DNA from: Victivallales bacterium
Lineage (GTDB): Bacteria > Verrucomicrobiota > Lentisphaeria > Oligosphaerales > Oligosphaeraceae
NCBI GenBank assembly: GCA_017964325.1
Contig: JAGCSE010000138.1
Span: forward strand, 1-41,617
Length of the DNA stretch: 41,617 bases
Reading direction: 5' to 3'
Below the pieces are notes generated by a model. That model made no database searches. It saw only the letters and a list, made by a program, of their open reading frames with translations, and had not been told where the DNA came from. Position numbers and translations under genes: made by a program. This document shows, one piece after another, positions 8,191 through 16,866 of this stretch; within the stretch, counting starts at the first letter, position 1; every line of letters starts with the position of its first letter.

Positions 8191-9134
8191 TTTCTTACGA
8201 GTTTGAGCTTTGGGGGTTTGCCAGAGGGGCGGCGAAAGTCGTTGAACAGGATGTCTTCCGCATCGGAGGATGGGAGGACAGGTGGTTTTATGTCCGTTTC
8301 CAAACGGTCGATTTCCTGCAGGGCGGGACGAAAGGCACGCATGAAATCTGTTGTGCAGAAATTGCAGTTGTCCAAGATGTTGCGGCGATGCAACGGGCGT
8401 GACGTGGCGATTGGAGCGGATTCCGCAACCAATGCAAAGGCGGAGACTTTGCACTCCAACGCATGAGCCATGATGATTTCCATCACTAAATCGTGGCCGA
8501 CGATGTCCGCACCAGCCTGTCGGGAGGCTTCCGCCTCCGCGACTGTGCAGAACTGCGAGCCTGGCCGCGACATATAGACACAGAGGCGCGGGTCAATCCC
8601 ACGTTCGGCAAAGGCGTTGACAAACTCGGAATTCTGATGCTGCGAAAGCGCGTCCATCATGTCGGGAAATGGCGAATTCAGAAGATGATGGAGACCGTCG
8701 AGGGGCGAAACGGCATGGCCGTTGATGTAATCGGTCAAGAGGGTCCATGTGCCTGGCTTCAGTTCCGTGCGAAGTCCGAGAGCGCCTTCAATGAATACAT
8801 GGCGGCGGATGCCGAGCTTCCATGCCGTGCAGACGGGAAACACGCATGGATATGTCCCAAGTCCTTCATACAGATGACGATGGCCACGCAGCGCAAGAAC
8901 TGGTACGCCCAGGCAGTTGCCATAGAGGAGCGATGGATGCTCGAAATCTGGATTATGGTAATCGGGCATATTTGGAAGTTTCGACAGTTCAAGGGATTGC
9001 GGTGAATCGTCAAACAACAGGTCTGCGTTGAAGCCTGTGCCGAATTGGACAAAGAATGAAGGAATTGTCCAATTTGTGAAATGGTTTTCAATCAGCTCGA
9101 CGGCTTTGGAGAGTTTTTCGGAAATGGTTCGCAT
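8175..9134 (-). CDS. Purine nucleoside phosphorylase (PNP/MTAP family)
   Basis: Phosphorolysis of purine nucleosides to base and ribose-1-phosphate, a salvage reaction in the cytosol. The family block GHRHLYEG corresponds to GRxHxYEG of trimeric PNPs. VFIEGALGLRTELKPGTW matches the strand normally ending in AAGG-like residues. RPGSQFCTVAEAEASRQAGAD corresponds to the GPxFETxAE substrate segment, and the catalytic-region Asn appears altered (GHDLVMEIIMAHA). It is more divergent than a housekeeping PunA and has a ~60-residue C-terminal extension after AESAP, so specificity is uncertain. The ATG at 9134 follows the CTAG array closely and has no Shine-Dalgarno sequence. The last codons (MSNE) come from the heptanucleotide repeat. 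Confidence 0.8.
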   Translation of the reverse strand: MRTISEKLSKAVELIENHFTNWTIPSFFVQFGTGFNADLLFDDSPQSLELSKLPNMPDYHNPDFEHPSLLYGNCLGVPVLALRGHRHLYEGLGTYPCVFPVCTAWKLGIRRHVFIEGALGLRTELKPGTWTLLTDYINGHAVSPLDGLHHLLNSPFPDMMDALSQHQNSEFVNAFAERGIDPRLCVYMSRPGSQFCTVAEAEASRQAGADIVGHDLVMEIIMAHALECKVSAFALVAESAPIATSRPLHRRNILDNCNFCTTDFMRAFRPALQEIDRLETDIKPPVLPSSDAEDILFNDFRRPSGKPPKLKLVRKMSNE

Positions 9135-9156
9135 AGAGGGAGTTTTTGTGAGAATG

Positions 9157-9279
9157 CTAGAGGTTTCTAGAGGCTCTAGAAGCGCTAGAAGCTCTAGAGG
9201 ATCTAGCGGCGCTAGAGGCGCTAGAGGCTTCTAGAGGCGCTAGAGGATCTAGAGGCTCTAGAAGCGCTAGAGGCGCTAG
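9157..9279. repeat. CTAG 9-bp tandem array between etfA and the PNP gene
   Basis: Fourteen CTAG tetramers from 9157 to 9276, spaced 9 nt apart except for two 10-nt steps (after 9157 and 9221). The unit is roughly CTAGAGGCG or CTAGAAGCG, with local variants such as GGATC. The last CTAG contains the etfA stop codon (TAG on the minus strand). The 10-nt steps break any reading frame, so the array is not coding. It occupies nearly the whole 141-nt gap in a same-strand gene pair. Confidence 0.95.
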
Positions 9280-10250
9280 CTCTTTTTGATCTTTGTTATA
9301 ATTGCAGGTAATAATGAAAACAAATCCGCCTGGATGGCGACGTCCGCTTGCTGCATCATGAAGCAATCAGGGTCTTTGTTGATCGCAATGATTTTCTTCG
9401 AGTTGCCCATGCCGACCCAATGCTGGATGGCGCCCGATACGCCGATAGCAATGTAAATCTCCGGCTGGACGGTTGTTCCAGTTTGGCCGACTTGGCATGG
9501 ATACGGCAGCCAGCCCGCATCAACAACGGGTCGGCTGGCGGCCAGCGTGCCGCCGATGGCGGCCACGAAATCGCGTACAAGCTGAACGCCGTCTGGGCCG
9601 CCACATCCATAACCCGCCGTCACAATGACTTTTGCATTGCGCAAGTCACTGGTCGATTCAGGCTTAGGGATGAAATCGAGCCAGTCGAAACTGGGCTGCA
9701 ATTCCTCCTCGGAGGGCTTGATGTGGATGATTTCAAGATCGCTTTTAATCGTAAATGGCTTGATTTTCATGACTTGTGGTCGAACAGTTGCCATTTGCGG
9801 ACGATGTTCAGCTGTCTTGATCGTTGCGAAAAGATTGCCGCCGAAAGCGGGGCGGGTTTGGAGAAGGAGACCTGTTTCGGGCTCGATGGAAAGCTGCGTG
9901 CAGTCGGCGGTCAGGCCCGTGTGAAGTTTGACGGCGCAACGCGGCAGGAGAGCGCGGCCGATGGCCGTCGCGCCGCCGAGCAAGATGTCGGGATCGTATT
10001 TGCGGACAAGATTCGTGAGAATTTTTTCATAACGGCAATCGTCAAAATGTTCGAGAAGCGGATGGTCTGCGACGAAAATTTGCGAAACGCCGCTGGAAGC
10101 GGCTTCTGCGACGGCGTCATCGAGTCGATAACCGATGAGGACTGCGGCGACTTTTCCATCTGCGGCAAGGCCATGGGCGCATGAGATGAGTTCCAACGCC
10201 ACCTGCGAGAGGCGGCCATGATTGCATTCGGCAAAAATCCAGATTGACAT
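9276..10250 (-). CDS. etfA: Electron transfer flavoprotein subunit alpha
   Basis: FAD-binding alpha subunit of the electron-transfer flavoprotein, which works with EtfB to pass electrons between flavin dehydrogenases and the quinone pool or a bifurcating partner. The C-terminal FAD domain is clear: SRPVVDAGWLPYPCQVGQTG, then PEIYIAIGVSGAIQHWVGM and IIAINKD, matching canonical EtfA blocks. The N-terminal domain is normal in length (324 aa total). No etfB is adjacent: the upstream neighbour is divergent and the downstream one is the PNP gene. The partner must be encoded elsewhere or be lost. The stop codon TAG is the first unit of the CTAG array. Confidence 0.95.
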   Translation of the reverse strand: MSIWIFAECNHGRLSQVALELISCAHGLAADGKVAAVLIGYRLDDAVAEAASSGVSQIFVADHPLLEHFDDCRYEKILTNLVRKYDPDILLGGATAIGRALLPRCAVKLHTGLTADCTQLSIEPETGLLLQTRPAFGGNLFATIKTAEHRPQMATVRPQVMKIKPFTIKSDLEIIHIKPSEEELQPSFDWLDFIPKPESTSDLRNAKVIVTAGYGCGGPDGVQLVRDFVAAIGGTLAASRPVVDAGWLPYPCQVGQTGTTVQPEIYIAIGVSGAIQHWVGMGNSKKIIAINKDPDCFMMQQADVAIQADLFSLLPAIITKIKKS

Positions 10251-10296
10251 ATTGAAAAATTAGAATAAAAAAAGAAAAGAATTTTTACTGTTGTTC

Positions 10297-10324
10297 TTGA
10301 AAGATAAACCAAAAAACCTATAAT
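10297..10324 (+). promoter_or_regulatory. Predicted sigma70-type promoter of the HEAT-repeat gene
   Basis: TTGAAA (10297-10302) and a perfect TATAAT (10319-10324) are separated by 16 nt, about 85 nt upstream of the start codon at 10409. The start also has a good Shine-Dalgarno sequence (AGGAG five to six nt before the ATG). Confidence 0.6.
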
Positions 10325-10348
10325 ACTAATTTTACCTGATGAAGATAT

Positions 10349-10363
10349 TGCGTTTTAAACGCA
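10349..10363. promoter_or_regulatory. 15-bp palindrome, possible operator
   Basis: TGCGTTTTAAACGCA is a perfect dyad with 7-bp arms in the predicted 5' leader, about 25 nt after the -10 box. It has the size of a dimeric repressor site, but no regulator is identified, so its role is only suggested. Confidence 0.3.
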
Positions 10364-10408
10364 GAACAATGATTTTTCATAAACTCACATAAACACGCAG
10401 GAGCAGAC

Positions 10409-12805
10409 ATGAGAAAAAAATGGACAGCCGTTTTGACGGCGGTGCTCGTAATGGCGGGTGCCTGTGTTTTTGCAGAAGTCGATGAAAAGACGGCACTACG
10501 CGATTTGCAGGACAAAGATCCCATCGTCCGCGAAGCAGCCCGAATGCAGTTGGAGAAATCAGGCTCTGCCAAGGCGATCGAAGCCTTGGGCAAAGCTTGC
10601 CGAGAGACGACGGACAACAATTGGAAATTAGCTCTCATCAATGGTTTGGGCGCTATCAAGAAGCCTGAAATTGTCCAATGGCTACTTCCCGTTCCGGAAG
10701 ATGCGACGTTGGCGGATGCGACCGTGAAGGCGATGTCGGGTCTCCTGACGGCGGAGACGACAAAAACCATCATTGAATATTTTGAAAAAGCGAACACATT
10801 GGCTGCGGGCATGGCGATGATTGACGAAGCGGAGGCCATGCTCGGGAATGTGCCAAACGCGCCAGCCGCCAAAAAGATGTTCGAGGCGGTCTATGCGAAA
10901 AGCAAAATCCAATCCGTCCGCACGGCGGCAATGATGCATCTCATTCTGGATGAATGCAAAGCGACGGACGATAACGCCGCGTTCCTCGCGGATTTGGCGA
11001 AACCGGAAAACGAATACGGACTGAACGCCGCGTTGGCGAAATGGCTGGAAATCGGCTGCAAATGCGCGAAGCTCCATCTGAAGCCGTCGGGCAGCCCCGC
11101 TTTCAGCAACGGCGTGCAGATGCACTCGAAAGACTGCCTTTATAATTATTTTGCAAAGACTTACGATAGCTATTCCAAAAAGACACAGGCGTTGATCATC
11201 GCGAATCTTGCAAAAGCGGAAAACCCGCAGTTTGTGGAACTTGTCCGCAAAGCCGTTGAATCGGACGATGACGTCATCCGCGCCAACGCATTGGAAGCGT
11301 TGGGCGTGCTGGGGGACATATCCGACTTGCAGACCATCATCGTCGAAAGCCAGAATCCGAAAAGCGAGCTCGTGCGCAACACGGCGCGGCGGCTCATGCG
11401 GCATGTCAACTGGCCTGGAGTCGATGCCTTCACGGCGATGGCAATGAAATCCCATGCAGAATATAAAGCATTGTGCATTAATGTGTTAAAAGACCGTCGC
11501 TGCCGCTCCTACAATTTCCAGATTTTCAATGAAATCGGCGTGGAGCGCGACGATGTCGCAAAATATGCCATTGAGGCATTGAAATATCTGGCCGTTGATG
11601 ACGATGCGGCGCGGATGATTGGATATTTGAAGAAGAACGACCAGTATTTTGGTCGGATGGCGGATGCCATCAAGACATCCATGCTGCGAAGCGAGCAGCC
11701 TGATATTTGGTCGGACGAGTTGGTGAAAGTGAAGGACAGCTTGTCTGGGGACAACTTGGCGACAGTTCTGCAACTGATTGCGCAACTCCATACGCAGAAG
11801 GGATTTGAAGCCATTGCCGCAATGGCGAAGGATGATTCCGATGCGACCCGCAAGGCGACGGCGGTCGCTATCATCAACCAGTGGCCGAGCCCGAATCAGA
11901 CGGCTTCCATCTTGCAATATATGAAAGGTTTGAATAATCCGTTTGACCGCGCACGGGTGCTTAACGGCGTCATCAAAGCCAATGGACAGAATGCCATCGC
12001 GAAGACTGCCAACGAGAAAGTCGATGATCTGCTGAAATTGCTTCCCGTCTGCGAACGCGATTTGGAACGCGGCATGGTATTCGAGCAAGTCGCCGCCGTC
12101 AACGACCTGTACGCTTACCACAAGTTGGAAGAATTGATCAGCGACAAATCATACGGCGACATGGCCGCAGCGGCGTTGGCTAAAAACGCCGTGTTGTACG
12201 GCGAGCCTGAATTCGCCATCATTTCAAAATCCCTCACGAGTTTCATCAAGACGACCAAAGGCGATGCGCAGAAGGAGTTGAGAGAAGCCTTGTCGAAAGT
12301 CTGCGCCCCATACGGATATATCCATAACTGGCGTTATTCCAATGTGTTCACGGCGAAGGACGAGAAAGGCGAAGATTCCTGCCCCGCCGCCCACAAGGCC
12401 GTGTTCGAGCCGGAGAAGCCTGATTTCAACTATGATAAATGGTCGAAATTCGTGCCCGCGAAAAACGCCGCAAGCACTGAAATTGTCACGCTTCACACTT
12501 GTCTCGGCGGCGTCCAGCGGACCGCTTATATCGTGTCATACGTTTATGCCGATGGCGACAAGGAAGCTATCTTGGAGATTGGTTCCGATGATATGCTGAA
12601 GGCTTGGCTGAACGGCGAGATGATTGTGGATTCTCCTAAATACCAAGCACTTGTACGCGCTTCCTATAAGATTCCAATCAAACTGAAGAAGGGTAAAAAC
12701 ATCCTGCTCATGAAGATCAGCCAAGGCAGCCACAACTGGGAGGGCTGCGCCGCGCTGAAGAACGCCGATGGCGGTTTGCTTGAAGGATGGGAAGACAAGT
12801 TTTAG
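10409..12805 (+). CDS. Exported HEAT-repeat protein with C-terminal beta-sandwich-like domain
   Basis: 798-aa protein with a Sec signal (hydrophobic to about residue 22, predicted cut near VFA-E). From residue 28 to about 560 it is alpha-helical with HEAT-like units such as KDPIVREAARMQL and ESDDDVIRANALEALGVLGD, a scaffold for protein-protein contacts. The last ~130 residues change character: ILEIGSDDMLKAWLNGEMI followed by IPIKLKKGKNILLMKI resembles the non-catalytic jelly-roll domains attached to glycosidases. I see no catalytic signature. Similar large HEAT proteins are common in PVC bacteria. The stop codon is the first unit of a CTAG array. Confidence 0.85.
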   Translation: MRKKWTAVLTAVLVMAGACVFAEVDEKTALRDLQDKDPIVREAARMQLEKSGSAKAIEALGKACRETTDNNWKLALINGLGAIKKPEIVQWLLPVPEDATLADATVKAMSGLLTAETTKTIIEYFEKANTLAAGMAMIDEAEAMLGNVPNAPAAKKMFEAVYAKSKIQSVRTAAMMHLILDECKATDDNAAFLADLAKPENEYGLNAALAKWLEIGCKCAKLHLKPSGSPAFSNGVQMHSKDCLYNYFAKTYDSYSKKTQALIIANLAKAENPQFVELVRKAVESDDDVIRANALEALGVLGDISDLQTIIVESQNPKSELVRNTARRLMRHVNWPGVDAFTAMAMKSHAEYKALCINVLKDRRCRSYNFQIFNEIGVERDDVAKYAIEALKYLAVDDDAARMIGYLKKNDQYFGRMADAIKTSMLRSEQPDIWSDELVKVKDSLSGDNLATVLQLIAQLHTQKGFEAIAAMAKDDSDATRKATAVAIINQWPSPNQTASILQYMKGLNNPFDRARVLNGVIKANGQNAIAKTANEKVDDLLKLLPVCERDLERGMVFEQVAAVNDLYAYHKLEELISDKSYGDMAAAALAKNAVLYGEPEFAIISKSLTSFIKTTKGDAQKELREALSKVCAPYGYIHNWRYSNVFTAKDEKGEDSCPAAHKAVFEPEKPDFNYDKWSKFVPAKNAASTEIVTLHTCLGGVQRTAYIVSYVYADGDKEAILEIGSDDMLKAWLNGEMIVDSPKYQALVRASYKIPIKLKKGKNILLMKISQGSHNWEGCAALKNADGGLLEGWEDKF

Positions 12806-12892
12806 AGGCTCTAGAAGCTCTAGAGGCACTAGAAGCTCTAGAAGCACTAGAAGCTCTAGAGGCACTAGAAGCTCTAGAAGCTCTAGAGGCAC
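12803..12892 (+). repeat. CTAG 9-bp tandem array, ten units, begins with a stop codon
   Basis: TAG at 12803 is the stop of the HEAT gene and also the first unit; nine further CTAGs follow at exact 9-nt steps from 12811 to 12883. Units alternate AAGCTC and AGGCAC; the CAC variant dominates here more than in other arrays. Because 9 is a multiple of 3, every unit places another TAG in the frame of the upstream gene. Confidence 0.95.
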
Positions 12893-12895
12893 GAA

Positions 12896-13030
12896 TAATA
12901 CAGCCCCATTGGGGTGGCAGGAAATAAGCCGTTGGTGAAGCGAGCGCTGAAGGCGCGAACACAACCTACGGAAAGATAGGAAAATACACACGGAACCGCA
13001 TAGCGGTGGCAAGAGCAATAACGCCAATTA
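12896..13030. repeat. REP-like cluster of three hairpins upstream of DUF1080 gene
   Basis: Three compact GC-rich hairpins lie in 130 nt: CCCC-att-GGGG (12904-12914), GCGC-tgaag-GCGC (12944-12956) and CCGC-ata-GCGG (12996-13006). The surrounding text resembles dispersed extragenic repeats I recall from PVC and Bacteroidota genomes, but no second copy is present in this window. No convincing ORF fits; an antisense frame through it runs on into the array. Confidence 0.5.
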
Positions 13031-13048
13031 TTTACGAAGGAAAAGACC

Positions 13049-13837
13049 ATGAGAAAGATTTTTATCATTTTAGCATTGTTCAGTTTCTGCGCGGCGAAGG
13101 CGCAGCAGAATCTGCCAGTCTTGGGCGATGGATATCAAGACACTCCGTTGATTCCTGGAACGCAATGGCATGTACATGACAACCGTCGGCCGTATCCGCC
13201 TGTCGTGAAGCCGGGTGCGTTTGTGTCCATTCCCGCGCCAGCGGATGCTGTCGTGCTGTTCGACGGGACGAACATGGACAAATGGTGCAAAGGCGACGGA
13301 TCGCCGTCGGGCTGGCGGATTGTCGATGGCTATATGGAAGCCGTTCCGAAACAGGGCTCCCTGCGGACGAAGGACAGCTTCGGCAGCTGCCAGCTGCACG
13401 TCGAATGGGCGTCGCCCGTCGGCGTCACATCGAAGAGCCAGAGCCGCGGCAACTCTGGTGTCATCATTCAAGGGTTATATGAAATCCAAGTTCTTGACAA
13501 TTATGGAAATACGACGTATGCAGACGGACAGGCGGCCTCCATCTACGGCCAGTATCCGCCGCTCGTGAACGTCTGCCGCCCGCAGGGCGAATGGCAGTCG
13601 TACGACATCATCTTCAACGCGCCGAAATTCGCGGAAGACGGCAAGCTTCTCAAGCCCGCCTACATCACGGTCTTCCACAACGGCGTGCTCGTGCAGAACC
13701 ACCGCGAAGTCTTCGGACCGACCGGCCACAAGACCATCGGCAAGTACAGCAAGCATGGCCGCAGGCCGCTCTCCCTGCAGGATCACGGCAATCCGACAAG
13801 ATACAAGTATATTTGGATACGTGAATTAGAAGATTAG
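13049..13837 (+). CDS. Secreted DUF1080 (3-keto-disaccharide hydrolase) domain protein
   Basis: 262 aa with a cleavable signal (predicted cut after AKA, near residue 18) and one DUF1080 concanavalin-like domain. Typical blocks are VVLFDGTNMDKW (about 68-79), GWRIVDGYM, the strand SCQLHVEWASP, SRGNSGVIIQGLYEIQVLDN and GEWQSYDIIFNAP. Some family members hydrolyse 3-keto-glycosides formed by FAD-dependent oxidation; others may only bind glycans. An envelope or extracellular site is expected. The stop TAG starts the longest CTAG array of the window. A purine-rich ribosome site (GAAGGAAAAG) precedes the ATG. Confidence 0.93.
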   Translation: MRKIFIILALFSFCAAKAQQNLPVLGDGYQDTPLIPGTQWHVHDNRRPYPPVVKPGAFVSIPAPADAVVLFDGTNMDKWCKGDGSPSGWRIVDGYMEAVPKQGSLRTKDSFGSCQLHVEWASPVGVTSKSQSRGNSGVIIQGLYEIQVLDNYGNTTYADGQAASIYGQYPPLVNVCRPQGEWQSYDIIFNAPKFAEDGKLLKPAYITVFHNGVLVQNHREVFGPTGHKTIGKYSKHGRRPLSLQDHGNPTRYKYIWIRELED

Positions 13838-14051
13838 AAGCGCTAGAAGCTCTAGAGGCGCTAGAAGCTCTAGAGGCGCTAGAAGCTCTAGAGGCGCTAG
13901 AAGCTCTAGAGGCTCTAGAAGCGCTAGAAGCTCTAGAAGACCTAGAGGCGCTAGAAGCTCTAGAGGCGCTAGAAGCTCTAGAGGCGCTAGAAGCTCTAGA
14001 AGACCTAGAGGCGCTAGAAGACCTAGAGGCGCTAGAGGCGCTAGAGGCTAG
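13835..14051 (+). repeat. CTAG 9-bp tandem array, longest in window
   Basis: From the stop codon TAG at 13835, CTAG recurs at exact 9-nt steps from 13843 to 14041 (23 sites), then once more after 7 nt at 14048. The commonest units are AAGCTC and AGGCGC, with an AAGACC variant seen only here. The gene for the membrane protein begins 53 nt later at 14104. Confidence 0.95.
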
Positions 14052-14103
14052 ACTGGAAAGAGTTACAATTTATACAATATAAATTTACATTTTATTAATC
14101 ATC

Positions 14104-16188
14104 ATGACTTTACGAGCATTTATCGTCGGAATTATAAGTATCATCATCATTGGAGCGATTTGTTTCTTCAATGACGCGGTTTTGTACCAAAATCTTCTCA
14201 TCGGATTCCACATGCCGATGTCTGTGTTCGGGATGCTCGTGCCCGCCCTGCTCTTTTTCAATCCTTTGCTCGGTCTTATTTACAAAAAAACAGGCATAAA
14301 ATGTCTTAGACCATTCAACCACAAGGAATTGTGCCTTATTTTTGCGTTGATTCTCCCGACATGCGCTATTCCATATTGCAGCTTCATGCGCCTTATGCCG
14401 CGTGCCGCCATGCTGCCGCACCATTACGCAAAGACAATGCCAAGCTGGAAAATCCTACAAGAGGATGGAAAGACATACAAACCCGCCACTGACTATCTTC
14501 CAAAGCAGATGCTTGCCGACCCAGATGTCAACAACGGCGAAGCCATGAACGCCATGATCCAAGGCCTCCCGAAAGCGGACGGCAGTTTGTTCCTCAATCC
14601 CGCCAGCATTCCGTGGTCGGCATGGAAACGTCCTATCATGTTCTGGGTGCCGTTGTTCGGACTTTTTTGGATTGCCTTGACGGGACTTGCGTTCGTCTGC
14701 CATCGACAGTGGTCGCAGAATGAGCATCTGCCCTACCCTGTCGTCCAATTCGCCAATTCGATGTTCCCAAGTGAAACGGGCGGCATCAGCAGTCTGTTCA
14801 AAAACAAGATGTTCTGGATTGCAATGATTTTCGTACTGGCAATCCATTTAAACAACTATTTGTTCATTTACCATACGGACACCATGATTCCCGTGGAGCG
14901 CGTATTCAATTTCACACCCATGGGCAAGTTGTGCCAGACATTCATGCGCGGCGGTGGATGGATTCTGCTTTTCATCCGACTTTATTTCTGCATCATCGCC
15001 ATCGCCTATCTGCTGCCGACGGATGTGTCGTTCGCCGTTGGACTTGCACCGTTTATTTTCTACTATTTATTTGGCGTGATGTCGAATTTCGGCATGACAC
15101 CACGTGCAGGAGCGACGTATGGTGCAAGAATCGACTCCGGCATGCTGCTCGGCAGCTATGTCGGCTTCTTCGCCATTTTGCTCTACACAGGTCGCCACTA
15201 TTATTTCTCCGTGTTGAAAGGCGCATTCGGATTAGGCGATACAAAGGAAATAGGCAAACCATCGGTGTGGGGCATGCGCGTTTTCCTGCTTGGATTCGCC
15301 GTGCTGATGGTTGATTTATGCCTACTGGGACTGGATTGGCAGATATCGCTTATCTTCCTAATCATCAGCATGATATGCTTCTTAGTTTTAGGTCGAATCA
15401 TTGCGGAGACAGGTATGTTCTACTTGTCGCCTGGCGTTTATCCATGCGTGCTTCTTATCGGCATCATGGGCGAACAAGCCCTTGGACCGACCGTTATGGT
15501 CATCCTCTTCGCATTGACAACGTTGCTGTTCATGGACGTTCGCGAAACCTATATGCCGTACATCGTCAACGCAGTGAAATTCGCGGAAAATGGGGGTCGG
15601 AAATACTTTAAATATTCGACTGCACTACTTATCGGCATGATTGTCATGCTTGCCGTCTCCGTGCCCGCCGCCATTTATTTCTCCTACGACCAAGGCATGA
15701 ACTGGCGTGACGGATTCGCAACGAGCACCATCCCGCGGGAATCCATCAACAGTATGTTGAAATCGCGTAACAACTTGCTGGCACAAGGCAGTTTAGAGAT
15801 GTCAGAAACCGTGAAGGGATTCGATCGGTTCAGCGTCATGAAACCAAACCAGAATTTCCTCGTCGCGTTTGCGGCGACATTCATCGGCGTTATCGTGTTC
15901 TCCGTCTGCCGACTGCATTTTCCATCGTGGCCGCTGCATCCCGTCGTATTCTGCATGTGGCCGAACTATTGCGCATACATGACATGCTGGTCGTTCATCA
16001 TCGGCGGCATTATTAAGGTAGCCGTGATGAAATTCGGCGGAAGTCGTTGTTATCAATCAATCAAGCCTGCGATGTTTGGTCTAATCGCTGGCGATATGTT
16101 CGCGGGGCTGATCATCGTCATCTCCGGTATGCTGTACTATTTCATCACGGGCGAAGCGCCGAAATCCTATTATGTGCTACCAGCTTGA
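14104..16188 (+). CDS. Large polytopic membrane protein, DUF6785/DUF6784-like
   Basis: 694 aa with numerous hydrophobic segments along its whole length, starting with one at residues 5-25 and ending with SYYVLPA. The segment QNEHLPYPVVQF after a transmembrane helix and the late segment with FPSWPLHPV recall the DUF6785/DUF6784 family of PVC bacteria, which looks like OPT-type transporters. The family name is from memory and the substrate is unknown. It follows secreted DUF1080 and HEAT proteins on the same strand, so uptake of a breakdown product is possible but unproven. There is no Shine-Dalgarno sequence before the ATG; the leader is AT-rich. Confidence 0.6.
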   Translation: MTLRAFIVGIISIIIIGAICFFNDAVLYQNLLIGFHMPMSVFGMLVPALLFFNPLLGLIYKKTGIKCLRPFNHKELCLIFALILPTCAIPYCSFMRLMPRAAMLPHHYAKTMPSWKILQEDGKTYKPATDYLPKQMLADPDVNNGEAMNAMIQGLPKADGSLFLNPASIPWSAWKRPIMFWVPLFGLFWIALTGLAFVCHRQWSQNEHLPYPVVQFANSMFPSETGGISSLFKNKMFWIAMIFVLAIHLNNYLFIYHTDTMIPVERVFNFTPMGKLCQTFMRGGGWILLFIRLYFCIIAIAYLLPTDVSFAVGLAPFIFYYLFGVMSNFGMTPRAGATYGARIDSGMLLGSYVGFFAILLYTGRHYYFSVLKGAFGLGDTKEIGKPSVWGMRVFLLGFAVLMVDLCLLGLDWQISLIFLIISMICFLVLGRIIAETGMFYLSPGVYPCVLLIGIMGEQALGPTVMVILFALTTLLFMDVRETYMPYIVNAVKFAENGGRKYFKYSTALLIGMIVMLAVSVPAAIYFSYDQGMNWRDGFATSTIPRESINSMLKSRNNLLAQGSLEMSETVKGFDRFSVMKPNQNFLVAFAATFIGVIVFSVCRLHFPSWPLHPVVFCMWPNYCAYMTCWSFIIGGIIKVAVMKFGGSRCYQSIKPAMFGLIAGDMFAGLIIVISGMLYYFITGEAPKSYYVLPA

Positions 16189-16223
16189 TTAGTGGTTAGT
16201 GGTTAGTGGTTAGTGGTTAGTGG
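16189..16223 (+). repeat. Heptanucleotide array TTAGTGG x5
   Basis: Five perfect copies of TTAGTGG start on the base after the TGA of the membrane-protein gene and end one base before the stop of the convergent isomerase gene. A 7-nt period puts TAG in all three frames. It is the same placement as the AATGAGT arrays at 7965-8190 but a different 7-mer. Confidence 0.95.
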
Positions 16224-16224
16224 A

Positions 16225-16866
16225 TTATTCATCAAAATACCTATACTCAATCATCATGCAGAGGGCGTGATAGATGGGAAGATGATATTCCTGAACACGA
16301 TATGTGTCTTTCGAGGGGACACGAATGCAGACGTCCGCCAACGTCGCGAGCGTGCTGCCGCCCTCCCCTGTCATACCAATAATTTTTAGCCTTTTTAATT
16401 TAGCAACTTTACAAGCCAATGCTATATTACGTGCATTGCCCGAAGTGGAGATGCCCCACAGGACGTCACATGGACGGGCAAAGCCAATCAACTGCTGGGC
16501 AGGCGGGAGGTCGCCGCCAAGGTCGTTGCCGACCGCAGACGACAACGATTCCTGCCCCATGAGGGAAATCGCACGCAGACCGCGTTGCAGATGGTTCGCC
16601 AGATAGTCGCCGTCAACGGCATCCATTTGGCGAAGACGAATCTTCTCCTCCGATGGAAGGGGACGTTTGCAAACGAATCCTTTCATCAGTTCACCGACGA
16701 TATGGGCGGCATCCGCGCAACTGCCGCCGTTACCACAGGTATAGACGATACCGTCATGATCATAGCAGTCGGCCAAAAAGTCGAATGCCTTGAGAATATC
16801 AGATTCGCATACTTGTAGTTCTGGATAGTGATTGAAAAGATTTTGAAGGACGTCTTCGTTTTTCAT
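16225..16866 (-). CDS. SIS-domain isomerase, GmhA-like (sedoheptulose-7-phosphate isomerase)
   Basis: Likely converts sedoheptulose 7-phosphate to D-glycero-D-manno-heptose 7-phosphate, the first step of heptose synthesis for the LPS inner core. Motifs are CGNGGSCADAAHIVGELMKGF near residues 34-54, GISTSGNARNI (phosphosugar-binding SIS loop) and IGMTGEGGSTLA. The tail EYHLPIYHALCMMIE carries the family Glu and His. The start at 16866 is chosen because AGGAAA lies six nt upstream; the longer frame (ATG at 16878 or beyond) would put that ribosome site inside the gene. waaA at 22191 also points to LPS. The exact sugar is not certain. Confidence 0.85.
   Translation of the reverse strand: MKNEDVLQNLFNHYPELQVCESDILKAFDFLADCYDHDGIVYTCGNGGSCADAAHIVGELMKGFVCKRPLPSEEKIRLRQMDAVDGDYLANHLQRGLRAISLMGQESLSSAVGNDLGGDLPPAQQLIGFARPCDVLWGISTSGNARNIALACKVAKLKRLKIIGMTGEGGSTLATLADVCIRVPSKDTYRVQEYHLPIYHALCMMIEYRYFDE

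Noticed and set aside
12536..13027. Minus-strand frame with Leu-rich heptad-like repeats
   Set aside because: It is made of the CTAG array and the antisense of the HEAT gene end. No start signal or domain.
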